From Marinagarivorans sp. UBA5870 (GTDB lineage Bacteria > Pseudomonadota > Gammaproteobacteria > Pseudomonadales > Cellvibrionaceae): DNA of 17,398 bases. The notes beneath the pieces are model-generated. The model made no database searches, was not told the DNA's origin, and saw nothing but the letters and a program-made list of their open reading frames with translations. How positions within the stretch are numbered: the stretch's first letter is position 1; each line of letters opens with the position of its first letter. A program made the position numbers and the translations under genes. This document shows, piece after piece, positions 1 through 6,211 of this stretch. The DNA lies in NCBI GenBank assembly GCA_002432555.1, contig DJFO01000146.1:15656-33053 (forward strand), written 5' to 3'.

Positions 1-1
1 C

Positions 2-994
2 GAAGCGCCGGCGATGCAAGAGGTCTTCCGAGCGATTGGCCGTCTGTCCCAATCCAATATTACCGTCCTCATCAACGGTGAATCCGGCACGGGAAAGGAG
101 CTGGTGGCGCGCGCCCTCCACCGCCATAGCCCGCGACGAGAGGGACCCTTCATCGCCTTAAATATGGCGGCAATTCCGCGCGACCTTATAGAGTCGGAAC
201 TGTTTGGTCATGAAAAAGGCGCTTTCACCGGCGCGGCGTCCCTGCGTCAGGGGCGGTTCCAGCAAGCGGACGGAGGTACCTTATTCCTCGACGAGATCGG
301 CGATATGCCCGCCGAAACTCAAACCCGCCTTTTGCGGGTGCTTGCCGACGGGGAGTTTTATCGCGTGGGCGGTCATACCCCGATCAAGGTGGATGTCCGC
401 ATCATAGCGGCGACTCATCAGAACCTCGAGCATCTGGTGGAGGAGAATCGCTTTCGTGAGGACTTGTTTCATCGTTTGAATGTCATCCGGATCCATCTGC
501 CCAAGCTGGCGGACCGGCGCGAAGACATTCCCAAACTCGCACAGCATTTTTTCCACAAGGCGGCCGCAGAGCTCAATGTCGAGCCGAAGATGCTCACGTC
601 GGAAGCGGAAACGTATCTGAGCAACCTGTCGTGGCCGGGCAATGTGCGGCAGTTGGAAAACACCTGCCGGTGGATTACCGTTATGGCCAGCGGGCGCGAA
701 GTGCATGTGCAAGATCTGCCGCCCGAACTCATGAGTCGGAAGGACGCCCAGGCGCCGTCGGGGGATTGGGAAAAGGCGCTGCGGCATTGGGCGGATCAGT
801 GTCTCGCCGGGGGTCAACACGACATCCTTTCCAAAGCGGTGCCCACCTTCGAGCGGGCCCTAATCGAAACCGCTCTAAAACATACCGCCGGGAGAAAGCG
901 GGACGCTGCGAATCTTCTCGGCTGGGGGCGCAACACCCTCACCCGCAAGCTCAAAGAGCTCGGCATGGCGGACGCTGACGATAACGGTGATTAA
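2..994 (+). CDS. ntrC: Nitrogen regulation response regulator NtrC (5' partial)
   Basis: This is the sigma-54-dependent activator of nitrogen-assimilation genes, the output partner of sensor kinase NtrB. The frame is open from base 2, so the N-terminal receiver domain lies outside the window; the ATG at 14 is internal. Counting from that ATG, a AAA+ domain shows Walker A GESGTGKE (22-29), the sigma-54 contact loop GAFTGA (69-74), a Walker B-like LFLDEIGD (about 91-98) and a [10 protein letters not shown] segment. The C-terminal end (about 281-318, with [16 protein letters not shown]) is the Fis-type helix-turn-helix typical of NtrC rather than other sigma-54 activators. About 330 residues are visible; the full protein is usually about 470. 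ntrB is expected just upstream, outside the window. The stop codon overlaps the T-tract of a terminator serving the opposing genes. Confidence 0.95.
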   Translation, partial: EAPAMQEVFRAIGRLSQSNITVLINGESGTGKELVARALHRHSPRREGPFIALNMAAIPRDLIESELFGHEKGAFTGAASLRQGRFQQADGGTLFLDEIGDMPAETQTRLLRVLADGEFYRVGGHTPIKVDVRIIAATHQNLEHLVEENRFREDLFHRLNVIRIHLPKLADRREDIPKLAQHFFHKAAAELNVEPKMLTSEAETYLSNLSWPGNVRQLENTCRWITVMASGREVHVQDLPPELMSRKDAQAPSGDWEKALRHWADQCLAGGQHDILSKAVPTFERALIETALKHTAGRKRDAANLLGWGRNTLTRKLKELGMADADDNGD

Positions 995-1014
995 AAAAGG
1001 GGCCCTTTGGCCCC
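993..1014 (-). terminator. Rho-independent terminator of the kinase/His-rich unit
   Basis: A perfect 6-bp GC stem, GGGGCC at 999-1004 and GGCCCC at 1009-1014, has a 4-nt loop. Read on the minus strand it is followed directly by six T (complement of the A-run 993-998), which is the canonical arrangement. It lies 35 nt after the stop of the His-rich gene. Read on the plus strand there is no adjacent T-tract, so it would serve ntrC poorly. Confidence 0.75.
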
Positions 1015-1049
1015 GAAGCACTCTCAGTAAACCGTTTTTTACCGCAGTT

Positions 1050-1403
1050 TCAATAACAGGCGGAACGGGGGACTTCGAAAAGGACCCGACGACCCCTGCG
1101 ATATTCCACTTCGTAACAACTGCCGTCCGAATCTAACAGATACTCCTCGACGTGGCGGCGCTCCTCGGCGCGCTCCACATAGACCGTGTCTTTCACGTAG
1201 GTCGTGCGCGGTTGGCTCAGCTCGTTCACCACAGCGCCTAATACCATACCGCCGACCAGATAGGCGCCGTGGTTGTGGTGGGAGTGATGATGAGAATAAT
1301 GGTGGTGATGACCGCGCCAGTGCCGGCCGCGCTCGCCGGCCATTGCAGTGGCAGAAAACGCGGTGGCGACCAAGCCGACGATTGCCCACGAGAGATATTT
1401 CAT
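1050..1403 (-). CDS. Small exported histidine-rich protein, unknown function
   Basis: This is a 117-residue protein that I do not recognise as a named family. It starts with a clear Sec signal peptide (about 1-22, likely cleaved after AMA), so it should be periplasmic or associated with the outer membrane. Residues 28-45 hold 11 histidines in 18 positions (HHHH and HHHSHH runs). Next comes a glycine-containing hydrophobic stretch (about 46-60, LVGGMVLGAVV), then a charged C-terminal half with two cysteines (96 and 116). A very strong ribosome site, AGGAGG, precedes the ATG. The gene begins 30 nt after the histidine kinase stop and ends before a good terminator, so the two are probably co-transcribed. 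The His tract suggests binding of a transition metal such as Ni, Zn or Cu, but that is inference. The gene is real on the strength of its signal peptide, ribosome site and terminator. Confidence 0.85.
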   Translation of the reverse strand: MKYLSWAIVGLVATAFSATAMAGERGRHWRGHHHHYSHHHSHHNHGAYLVGGMVLGAVVNELSQPRTTYVKDTVYVERAEERRHVEEYLLDSDGSCYEVEYRRGRRVLFEVPRSACY

Positions 1404-1433
1404 AATTGACCTCCTGACAGTTTTGTCTCGAGG

Positions 1434-2804
1434 TTAAAAGTCGTTGGCTGAATCGTCGCTGAATTTGGGAGCCAATTGCGCCGTCGGAGGCTCCAGCGGG
1501 AGCCAGATCACAAAAGTCGTTCCGCTGCCCAACGTGCTCTGGGCTTTGATCTCTCCGCCGTGCATCTCGACCAGCTTGGCGGTGAGGGCCAGGGTGAGGG
1601 CGGAGATTGGCAGGTCCCGATTGCTGTTGAGCACAAGCTGGTAGTGGGTTTCAAACAAACCTTCAAGCTGCTCCTCGGCAATGCCCGGGCTCGTGTCGGA
1701 AACGCTAATTTGTGCTCCTTCAACCTGGTTGCGGGACGCCCTGGCCAACGAAACTTCAATCGAGCCTTCGCGGGTCTGGCGTATCGCGAAATAGAGCAGG
1801 CTTGCGAGCATCTGGTGCAGCCGGCTGCGGTCCGCGCGAAGCTCGAGTGGATCCTTGCATTTGTAGTCGATCCGTAGGCCGAAACTCCGCGCGACGGGCT
1901 CTACCACCGTCAGGCATTCACGGATCAGGCCGTCCGCAGCAAAGGCTATGGGGTGGTATTGCAGGTCATTCGCTTCGATACTCGCCAGTTCGAGGAGCTC
2001 GTTCACCAAGTACAACAGGCCCTTACCGTTGCGATGGACGCATTCAATGGCGTCTTCATCTTTGGGATCGGCGAACCGGTGTCTTTTAATCAGGCGCGAG
2101 GAGAAACCAATGATGCTGTTAAGGGGGGTGCGGATCTCGTGACTCATATTGGCGAGAAACAAGGTTTTCGCACGGTTGGACGCTACGGCGGCTTCCTCCG
2201 CTCGCCTTCTCTGGCGCACCTCCTGCGATAGGTCCGTCATCTGTTGCACGAGCTGCTCTTCATAGCGGCCGTTCATGCCGACGATCGATAAGACTATGCC
2301 GCTGACCACCACAATTTGCGCAACCAGGTGCAAGCGCATATGCAGCGTTTTGTTTTCTTCCACCACGAAGCGGACGAGGTCCACGCCGGTAGAATCCAGC
2401 AGCCACAGGGTTGCGACAGACAGGGAGCACACGACGAGCCAAAACAGGCAGTGGCGGCGACCGCCCAGTAGGCCCGCCAGACAGACCTGGATCGGAAACC
2501 AGGCCATGGGCAGCGTCTCTTCGCCACCCGTGGTGAGTATGGCCATCATGACGCACACCCAAAAGGCGGTGAAGATCAGTACCAAGGCAACGGAGGTTGC
2601 CCCCTGGCGGTTGTAATAATAAGCGAGCGCCACGGCTAACATGGCGAACAGTAAAACGCCCAGGCGCAGCGTGTTGGCAAGCAGAACCGCTTTGATGCCG
2701 AATACCAAAAGAATCGCAAACAGGATCAGCACCGTGTTCTGAATGACACGAATGCGGCGGGCAGCAATTGATTTGCGCATGTCCTCGACTATAGGATCGG
2801 CCAT
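1434..2804 (-). CDS. Membrane sensor histidine kinase with degenerate ATPase domain
   Basis: This 456-residue protein begins with about six hydrophobic helices (roughly 20-44, 46-64, 71-90, 99-115, 118-136 and 160-177). A short coiled-coil linker (about 180-212) leads to a HisKA dimerisation domain with an intact H-box, ANMSHEIRTPLNS, phospho-acceptor His222. The C-terminal HATPase_c region (about 322-436) is recognisable but eroded. The N-box reads SLLYFAIRQT, lacking the Mg-coordinating Asn. The G1 box reads DTSPGI (Asp370 kept, first Gly lost). The G2 box reads ISALTLALTAKLVEMHGG, without its glycines. The reading frame is clean and the ribosome site strong (AAGGAG 6 nt before ATG), so it is not an obvious pseudogene. 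It may act as a phosphatase, a dimer partner or a signal-binding scaffold. No cognate response regulator lies beside it; neighbouring ntrC is convergent and normally pairs with NtrB. Confidence 0.88.
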   Translation of the reverse strand: MADPIVEDMRKSIAARRIRVIQNTVLILFAILLVFGIKAVLLANTLRLGVLLFAMLAVALAYYYNRQGATSVALVLIFTAFWVCVMMAILTTGGEETLPMAWFPIQVCLAGLLGGRRHCLFWLVVCSLSVATLWLLDSTGVDLVRFVVEENKTLHMRLHLVAQIVVVSGIVLSIVGMNGRYEEQLVQQMTDLSQEVRQRRRAEEAAVASNRAKTLFLANMSHEIRTPLNSIIGFSSRLIKRHRFADPKDEDAIECVHRNGKGLLYLVNELLELASIEANDLQYHPIAFAADGLIRECLTVVEPVARSFGLRIDYKCKDPLELRADRSRLHQMLASLLYFAIRQTREGSIEVSLARASRNQVEGAQISVSDTSPGIAEEQLEGLFETHYQLVLNSNRDLPISALTLALTAKLVEMHGGEIKAQSTLGSGTTFVIWLPLEPPTAQLAPKFSDDSANDF

Positions 2805-2886
2805 TGGGCTCCTTCAGATTCAGTCATAGGGCTCGGACGGAACGGATCAATGCGTGGCAAAGCCGACCTTCGGCGAATGCCGAACG

Positions 2887-2922
2887 GCCCTGGATGCTCC
2901 TAAGTATAGGAGCATCCAGGGC
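2887..2922. repeat. Perfect 16-bp palindrome with 4-nt centre
   Basis: Bases 2887-2902 and 2907-2922 are exact reverse complements, with only AGTA between them. No T-run follows on either strand, so it is not a normal intrinsic terminator for secB, which ends 63 nt away. Read on the minus strand its centre spells the -10-like hexamer TATACT, making an operator over the kinase promoter the more attractive reading. Confidence 0.85.
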
Positions 2923-2929
2923 GTGACAA
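2903..2929 (-). promoter_or_regulatory. Possible promoter of the kinase/His-rich unit
   Basis: On the minus strand TTGTCA (2929-2924) and TATACT (2908-2903) each match the sigma-70 consensus at five of six positions. The spacer is only 15 nt, which is short. The implied transcript start lies near 2896, about 90 nt before the kinase ATG. The perfect palindrome 2887-2922 covers the -10 and spacer. A second, smaller inverted repeat in the leader (TTCGGC 2869-2874 with GCCGAA 2879-2884) could form a hairpin. Confidence 0.4.
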
Positions 2930-2984
2930 GGAATAAACGCGAAATGGCATTTGGGCGCGGTCGTGCCGCGGGGCGCTGCAGATA

Positions 2985-3467
2985 CTAATTAGTGGTAGCT
3001 GTTTCTTTTTCCGCTTGGGCAGCTTGGGCCTGTTGGATCGCCCGAACAAAAAGGGCGTCGAAGTTAATTGGCGGCAGAGCGAGTGCGGGAAAGCTGCCTT
3101 TCACTACGCAGCTGTCCACCACCTCACGGGCGTAAGGGAAGAGGATCTGGGCGCAGGTGGTGTTGAACAGTTGGGCCATTTGTTTCGGGTCCAGCTGTCG
3201 GATCAAAAACAAGCCAGCTTGTTGAACTTCCACCAGAAACACCGTCTTGTTGTCGATCACGGCGCTGACCGTCAACTTCAGGATGACCTCGTAGAGATCG
3301 TTTTCCAGCTTGTTGACGCCGGTGTTCAGATCCTGGTTGATCTTGGGCTGCCAAGCCTGCTTGAACGCATCGACGCCCAGCGGCGATTCAAAGGAAAGGT
3401 CTTTCAGATAAATACGTTGCAGTGCGAATTGCACGCCGCCATCTTGGGGATTGTTGGATTCTGCCAT
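2985..3467 (-). CDS. secB: Protein-export chaperone SecB
   Basis: SecB is the tetrameric cytoplasmic chaperone that keeps precursor proteins unfolded and hands them to SecA for Sec export. The 160-residue length fits the family (about 155). The sequence is characteristic along its whole length: the N-terminal FALQRIYLKDLSFESP strand, the WQPKINQDLN segment, the QQAGLF segment, and LFPYAREVVDS with the GSFPALALPPINFDALF stretch near the C-terminus. The ATG at 3467 is preceded by AAGG nine bases away. It is the last gene of the minus-strand series rhodanese-like, grxC, secB. A 142-nt gap separates it from grxC, so secB may also have its own promoter. In enteric bacteria gpsA follows secB; here a histidine kinase does. 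Confidence 0.97.
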   Translation of the reverse strand: MAESNNPQDGGVQFALQRIYLKDLSFESPLGVDAFKQAWQPKINQDLNTGVNKLENDLYEVILKLTVSAVIDNKTVFLVEVQQAGLFLIRQLDPKQMAQLFNTTCAQILFPYAREVVDSCVVKGSFPALALPPINFDALFVRAIQQAQAAQAEKETATTN

Positions 3468-3519
3468 GATGTCTGCCTTATCAGGTTATTTTAGGAAATT
3501 GCCGAGACGGCACAATCTG

Positions 3520-3555
3520 CAGGCCGGGCAATTCCTGCAGGACGGGCAATTCAAG
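3520..3555. repeat. Two tandem 18-bp direct repeats upstream of secB
   Basis: Bases 3520-3537 and 3538-3555 are two adjacent 18-mers that match at 15 positions, sharing the core CGGGCAATTC. They overlap an inverted repeat, CTGCAGG (3517-3523) and CCTGCAG (3534-3540). They lie about 55-90 bp upstream of the secB start. Their function is unknown; a binding site controlling secB is possible. Confidence 0.6.
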
Positions 3556-3574
3556 GTTTCCCAGATTTTGGGGC

Positions 3575-3603
3575 ACGGGGGCAAAATTCAAGCGCGCCCC
3601 CGT
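3575..3603 (-). other. Hairpin just after grxC
   Basis: A perfect 8-bp inverted repeat, ACGGGGGC (3575-3582) with GCCCCCGT (3596-3603), has a 13-nt loop and begins 6 nt after the grxC stop on the minus strand. No T-tract follows, so it is at best a partial or Rho-assisted terminator, or a 3'-end stabilising stem, between grxC and secB. Confidence 0.4.
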
Positions 3604-3609
3604 TCCGGT

Positions 3610-3888
3610 TCAGCGCTGCGCTTGCAGGCCACCATTATCCTGCGCCAGGAGTTCTTGCAGCTTGCCGTTGCGGTGGAGACTATACAAATCGTCGCAACCA
3701 CCCACGTGCGTCTCGCCTATGAAGATCTGCGGCACTGAGCGGCGCCCGCTGCGCGCGCACATGGATTGCAGCGCCGCCTGGTCGCGGTCCACGGCAACTT
3801 CTTCGTAACGAACGCCCAGTTGATCAAAAAGATTTTTCGCATGCACGCAATAGCCGCAATATTTGCGAGTATAAATCGTAACTGTCAT
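3610..3888 (-). CDS. grxC: Glutaredoxin 3 (GrxC type)
   Basis: This is a small cytoplasmic glutathione-dependent thiol-disulfide oxidoreductase. From the ATG at 3888 it has 92 residues, close to the family length of about 85. The N-terminus, MTVTIYTRKYCGYC, is the usual first strand running into the redox motif (Cys11, Cys14). The glutathione-binding cis-proline region SVPQIFIGETHVGG follows, with a trailing DDL. The frame stays open upstream to a GTG at 3948, but that would overlap the rhodanese gene and add non-homologous residues; AGAAGG ten bases before 3888 supports the shorter start. The active site is CGYC instead of the usual CPYC. It lies 23 nt after the rhodanese-like gene, in the same operon. 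Confidence 0.93.
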   Translation of the reverse strand: MTVTIYTRKYCGYCVHAKNLFDQLGVRYEEVAVDRDQAALQSMCARSGRRSVPQIFIGETHVGGCDDLYSLHRNGKLQELLAQDNGGLQAQR

Positions 3889-3911
3889 ACCGCTGATGCC
3901 TTCTCTAAAGC

Positions 3912-4322
3912 CTATGCTTTGACCACCGGAAGATTCTGCTGGGACCATTCCAGCATGCCGCCCTGCAATCGCACCACATTAAATCCCTTATCGCGCAGAA
4001 TTTTCCCTGCCGAGCCGGCGTGCTGTCCCATTTTGTCCACCACGATCAGCTGTTTGGCTTTATATTTTTCCAGGTCGTCCAATTTGCCGGTGAGACTGGC
4101 ATAGGGAATATTAATAGCGTCCACTATGTGGCCCGCTTTGAAATCCTTAGTGTCTCTTAAGTCGACCAGCACAGCGTCGCCTTGGTTCAGCAGGCGCGTC
4201 GCCTGGTGGTGCGAAACCGTCGCTCCACCTTTGCGCGACTCCACCACGAGAAACGCCACCGCCGTCGCCGCCAGAAGCGAACACAAAAGCCATTCTTGAA
4301 CAACGAAATCCAACCAGCTCAC
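3912..4322 (-). CDS. yibN: Membrane-anchored rhodanese-like protein (YibN type), no catalytic Cys
   Basis: This 136-residue protein has one N-terminal membrane helix (about 9-27) and a cytoplasmic rhodanese domain (about 35-134), with the typical AVLVDLRDTKDFKAGHI strand-turn and a C-terminal GGMLEW. An active rhodanese carries Cys at the start of the loop after the fourth strand. Here the loop reads VVDKMGQHAGS (about 94-104), with Asp96 in that place. The only cysteine is Cys14, inside the membrane helix, so sulfur transfer is not expected. E. coli YibN is similar, with a divergent loop and the same position beside grxC and secB. A structural or membrane-biogenesis role is more likely than catalysis. 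The start is GTG at 4322, preceded by AGAGG eight bases away. Confidence 0.85.
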   Translation of the reverse strand: MSWLDFVVQEWLLCSLLAATAVAFLVVESRKGGATVSHHQATRLLNQGDAVLVDLRDTKDFKAGHIVDAINIPYASLTGKLDDLEKYKAKQLIVVDKMGQHAGSAGKILRDKGFNVVRLQGGMLEWSQQNLPVVKA

Positions 4323-4382
4323 CTTAAAACCTCTGTTAACGTCAAACGTCTCGGCTTATGCCCGCTTCCCAGTGACCGCGGG

Positions 4383-4428
4383 CCCAAAATTTGGGTCGCA
4401 AGTATACATGAAAGCCGTTGAAAGCCGC
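4383..4428 (-). promoter_or_regulatory. Possible promoter of the rhodanese-grxC-secB operon with decamer repeats
   Basis: On the minus strand a -10-like TATACT lies at 4406-4401. Immediately upstream are two head-to-tail 10-bp repeats, TGAAAGCCGT (4409-4418) and TGAAAGCCGC (4419-4428), one helical turn apart and occupying the -35 zone. No good -35 hexamer is seen, so activation by a protein binding the repeats is possible. Just downstream is an odd palindrome, CCCAAA-A-TTTGGG (4383-4395). All of this is by eye. Confidence 0.35.
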
Positions 4429-4455
4429 GCATCCTCACGCCCGTAGGCGCGGCGC

Positions 4456-4484
4456 TCGGCAATCTCGCGGAATGTCGCTAGAAT
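4456..4484 (+). promoter_or_regulatory. Possible gpmI promoter
   Basis: TCGGCA (4456-4461) and TAGAAT (4479-4484) are separated by 17 nt and match the sigma-70 hexamers at four and five of six positions. This would give a leader of about 70 nt before the gpmI ATG and presumably drives gpmI-envC-ctpA. It faces away from the candidate promoter for the rhodanese operon in the same 237-nt divergent gap. Confidence 0.4.
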
Positions 4485-4559
4485 ATCCGGACTTCGCCTG
4501 GGATTGATTTCCACCCACCGCACCCTTAGTTCCCGTCGCTGTCGCTGCAAAGGTTTGAT

Positions 4560-6143
4560 ATGACTGACGCCAAAAATACTGCTGATTCTCGTACGTCCTC
4601 CACCCCCAAAAAACCCGTGGTCCTGCTGATTCTGGATGGCTTCGGCCATGCCGAGACGGACAAATACAACGCGATCGCCCGAGCGAAAGCTCCGGTATGG
4701 CAGAAGCTCTGGCAGAGTTCACCCAAGACTCTCATTGCCACCTCGGGCATGGCCGTTGGACTGCCGGAGGGGCAGATGGGCAACTCGGAGGTCGGGCACA
4801 TGACCCTGGGCGCGGGACGAGTGGTGTATCAGAATTTTACCCGCATCAACAAAGCGATCGCCGACGGCGATTTTTTTAATAATCCGGTTTATCTCAACGC
4901 GGTGGACAAGGCGATCCAGAACGGCAAAGCGGTGCATGTGATGGGCCTGCTGTCGCCGGGCGGCGTTCACAGCCACGAGGACCACATACTCGCGATCTTA
5001 AAGCTGGCCGCGGACCGCGGTGCCAAAAAGCTTTATTTGCACGCGACGCTGGATGGCCGCGATACCCCACCCCGCAGCGCGGAGGCCTCACTGCGTAAAG
5101 CGGAGGATATGCTCGCGGAATTAGGGGTCGGTCAGATCGTGTCGGTGATCGGACGCTTTTTTGCGCTGGACCGAGACAAACGTTGGGATCGGTTGCAGGC
5201 TGCTTATGACCTAATGGTCGACGGTGCGGGCCAGTACACCGCAACCAATTCCATCGATGCGCTCCTGGCTGCCTATGATCGCGGTGAAGACGATGAATTC
5301 GTCAAGGCAACCAGCGTGCGGCCGGACGGCGCGGCGCAGGTCAAAGTGGAGGACGGCGATGCGGTGATTTTCATGAACTTCCGCCCCGATCGGGCCCGGC
5401 AGATCACACACGCTTTTGTCAGCGCGGATTTTGCCGGATTTGTGCGCAAGCGCGTTCCGCGGCTCGCCGACTTCGTCATGACCACGGAATACGAAGCGGG
5501 CCTGAACGCTCACTGCGCGTATCCACCGGCGGATCTGACGAACACCTTCGGAGAAGTGGTGGCCAAGCACCAAATGACACAGTTGCGCATTGCTGAAACC
5601 GAAAAGTATGCCCACGTTACGTTTTTCTTCAGCGGTGGTCAGGAGGAGACTTTTCCCGGAGAAGAACGGATCCTGATTCCGTCCCCGAAGGTGGCGACCT
5701 ACGATCTTCAGCCGGAAATGAGCGCTCCAGAGGTCACTGACAAGTTGGTAGAGGCAATCGAGAGCCGTCGTTACGATGCGATAATTTGCAATTATGCAAA
5801 CTGTGACCAGGTCGGCCACACCGGTATCTTCAACGCGGCGGTCAAGGCCGTAGAAGCCGTGGACGAATGTTTGGCGAGAGTTCTGGAGGCCGCTGCCAAG
5901 GTCGGAGGAGACGTTTTGATCACGGCGGATCACGGCAACGTGGAGCAAATGTTCGATGACAGTACCGGCCAAGCGCACACCCAGCACACGACCCTACCCG
6001 TCCCGCTTGTATACTCCGGCCCGCGCAAACTCAGCCTGCGCGAGGGCGGCAGCCTGGCGGACATAGCGCCGACGATGCTAGTGATGCTCGGCGTGCCCCA
6101 GCCGGCGGAGATGACCGGCCACAGCCTCCTTGAACTACACTGA
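4560..6143 (+). CDS. gpmI: 2,3-bisphosphoglycerate-independent phosphoglycerate mutase
   Basis: GpmI interconverts 3-phosphoglycerate and 2-phosphoglycerate in glycolysis and gluconeogenesis; it is a cytoplasmic, metal-dependent enzyme of the alkaline phosphatase superfamily. The 527 residues fit the family (about 510), with a short non-conserved N-terminal extension. Visible landmarks are the first metal-ligand segment [10 protein letters not shown] (Asp26), the nucleophile motif [11 protein letters not shown] (Ser76), the substrate-binding [13 protein letters not shown] (about 161-173), NFRPDRARQ, and the late metal-ligand motif [10 protein letters not shown]. Nothing essential appears missing. 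AAAGG six bases before ATG supports the start. It heads the gpmI-envC-ctpA series, an arrangement familiar in gammaproteobacteria, and is transcribed away from the rhodanese operon. Confidence 0.98.
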   Translation: MTDAKNTADSRTSSTPKKPVVLLILDGFGHAETDKYNAIARAKAPVWQKLWQSSPKTLIATSGMAVGLPEGQMGNSEVGHMTLGAGRVVYQNFTRINKAIADGDFFNNPVYLNAVDKAIQNGKAVHVMGLLSPGGVHSHEDHILAILKLAADRGAKKLYLHATLDGRDTPPRSAEASLRKAEDMLAELGVGQIVSVIGRFFALDRDKRWDRLQAAYDLMVDGAGQYTATNSIDALLAAYDRGEDDEFVKATSVRPDGAAQVKVEDGDAVIFMNFRPDRARQITHAFVSADFAGFVRKRVPRLADFVMTTEYEAGLNAHCAYPPADLTNTFGEVVAKHQMTQLRIAETEKYAHVTFFFSGGQEETFPGEERILIPSPKVATYDLQPEMSAPEVTDKLVEAIESRRYDAIICNYANCDQVGHTGIFNAAVKAVEAVDECLARVLEAAAKVGGDVLITADHGNVEQMFDDSTGQAHTQHTTLPVPLVYSGPRKLSLREGGSLADIAPTMLVMLGVPQPAEMTGHSLLELH

Positions 6144-6211
6144 ATAGGCTGAGCGCAGACTCAGTGCGCGGCAGTGGTTGCAGCCGTGCAACGACCAAAA
6201 AGAGGATAACC

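Noticed and set aside
5211..5987. 258-codon minus-strand frame inside gpmI
   Set aside because: Antisense to a complete, well-conserved enzyme; the translated product shows no domain.
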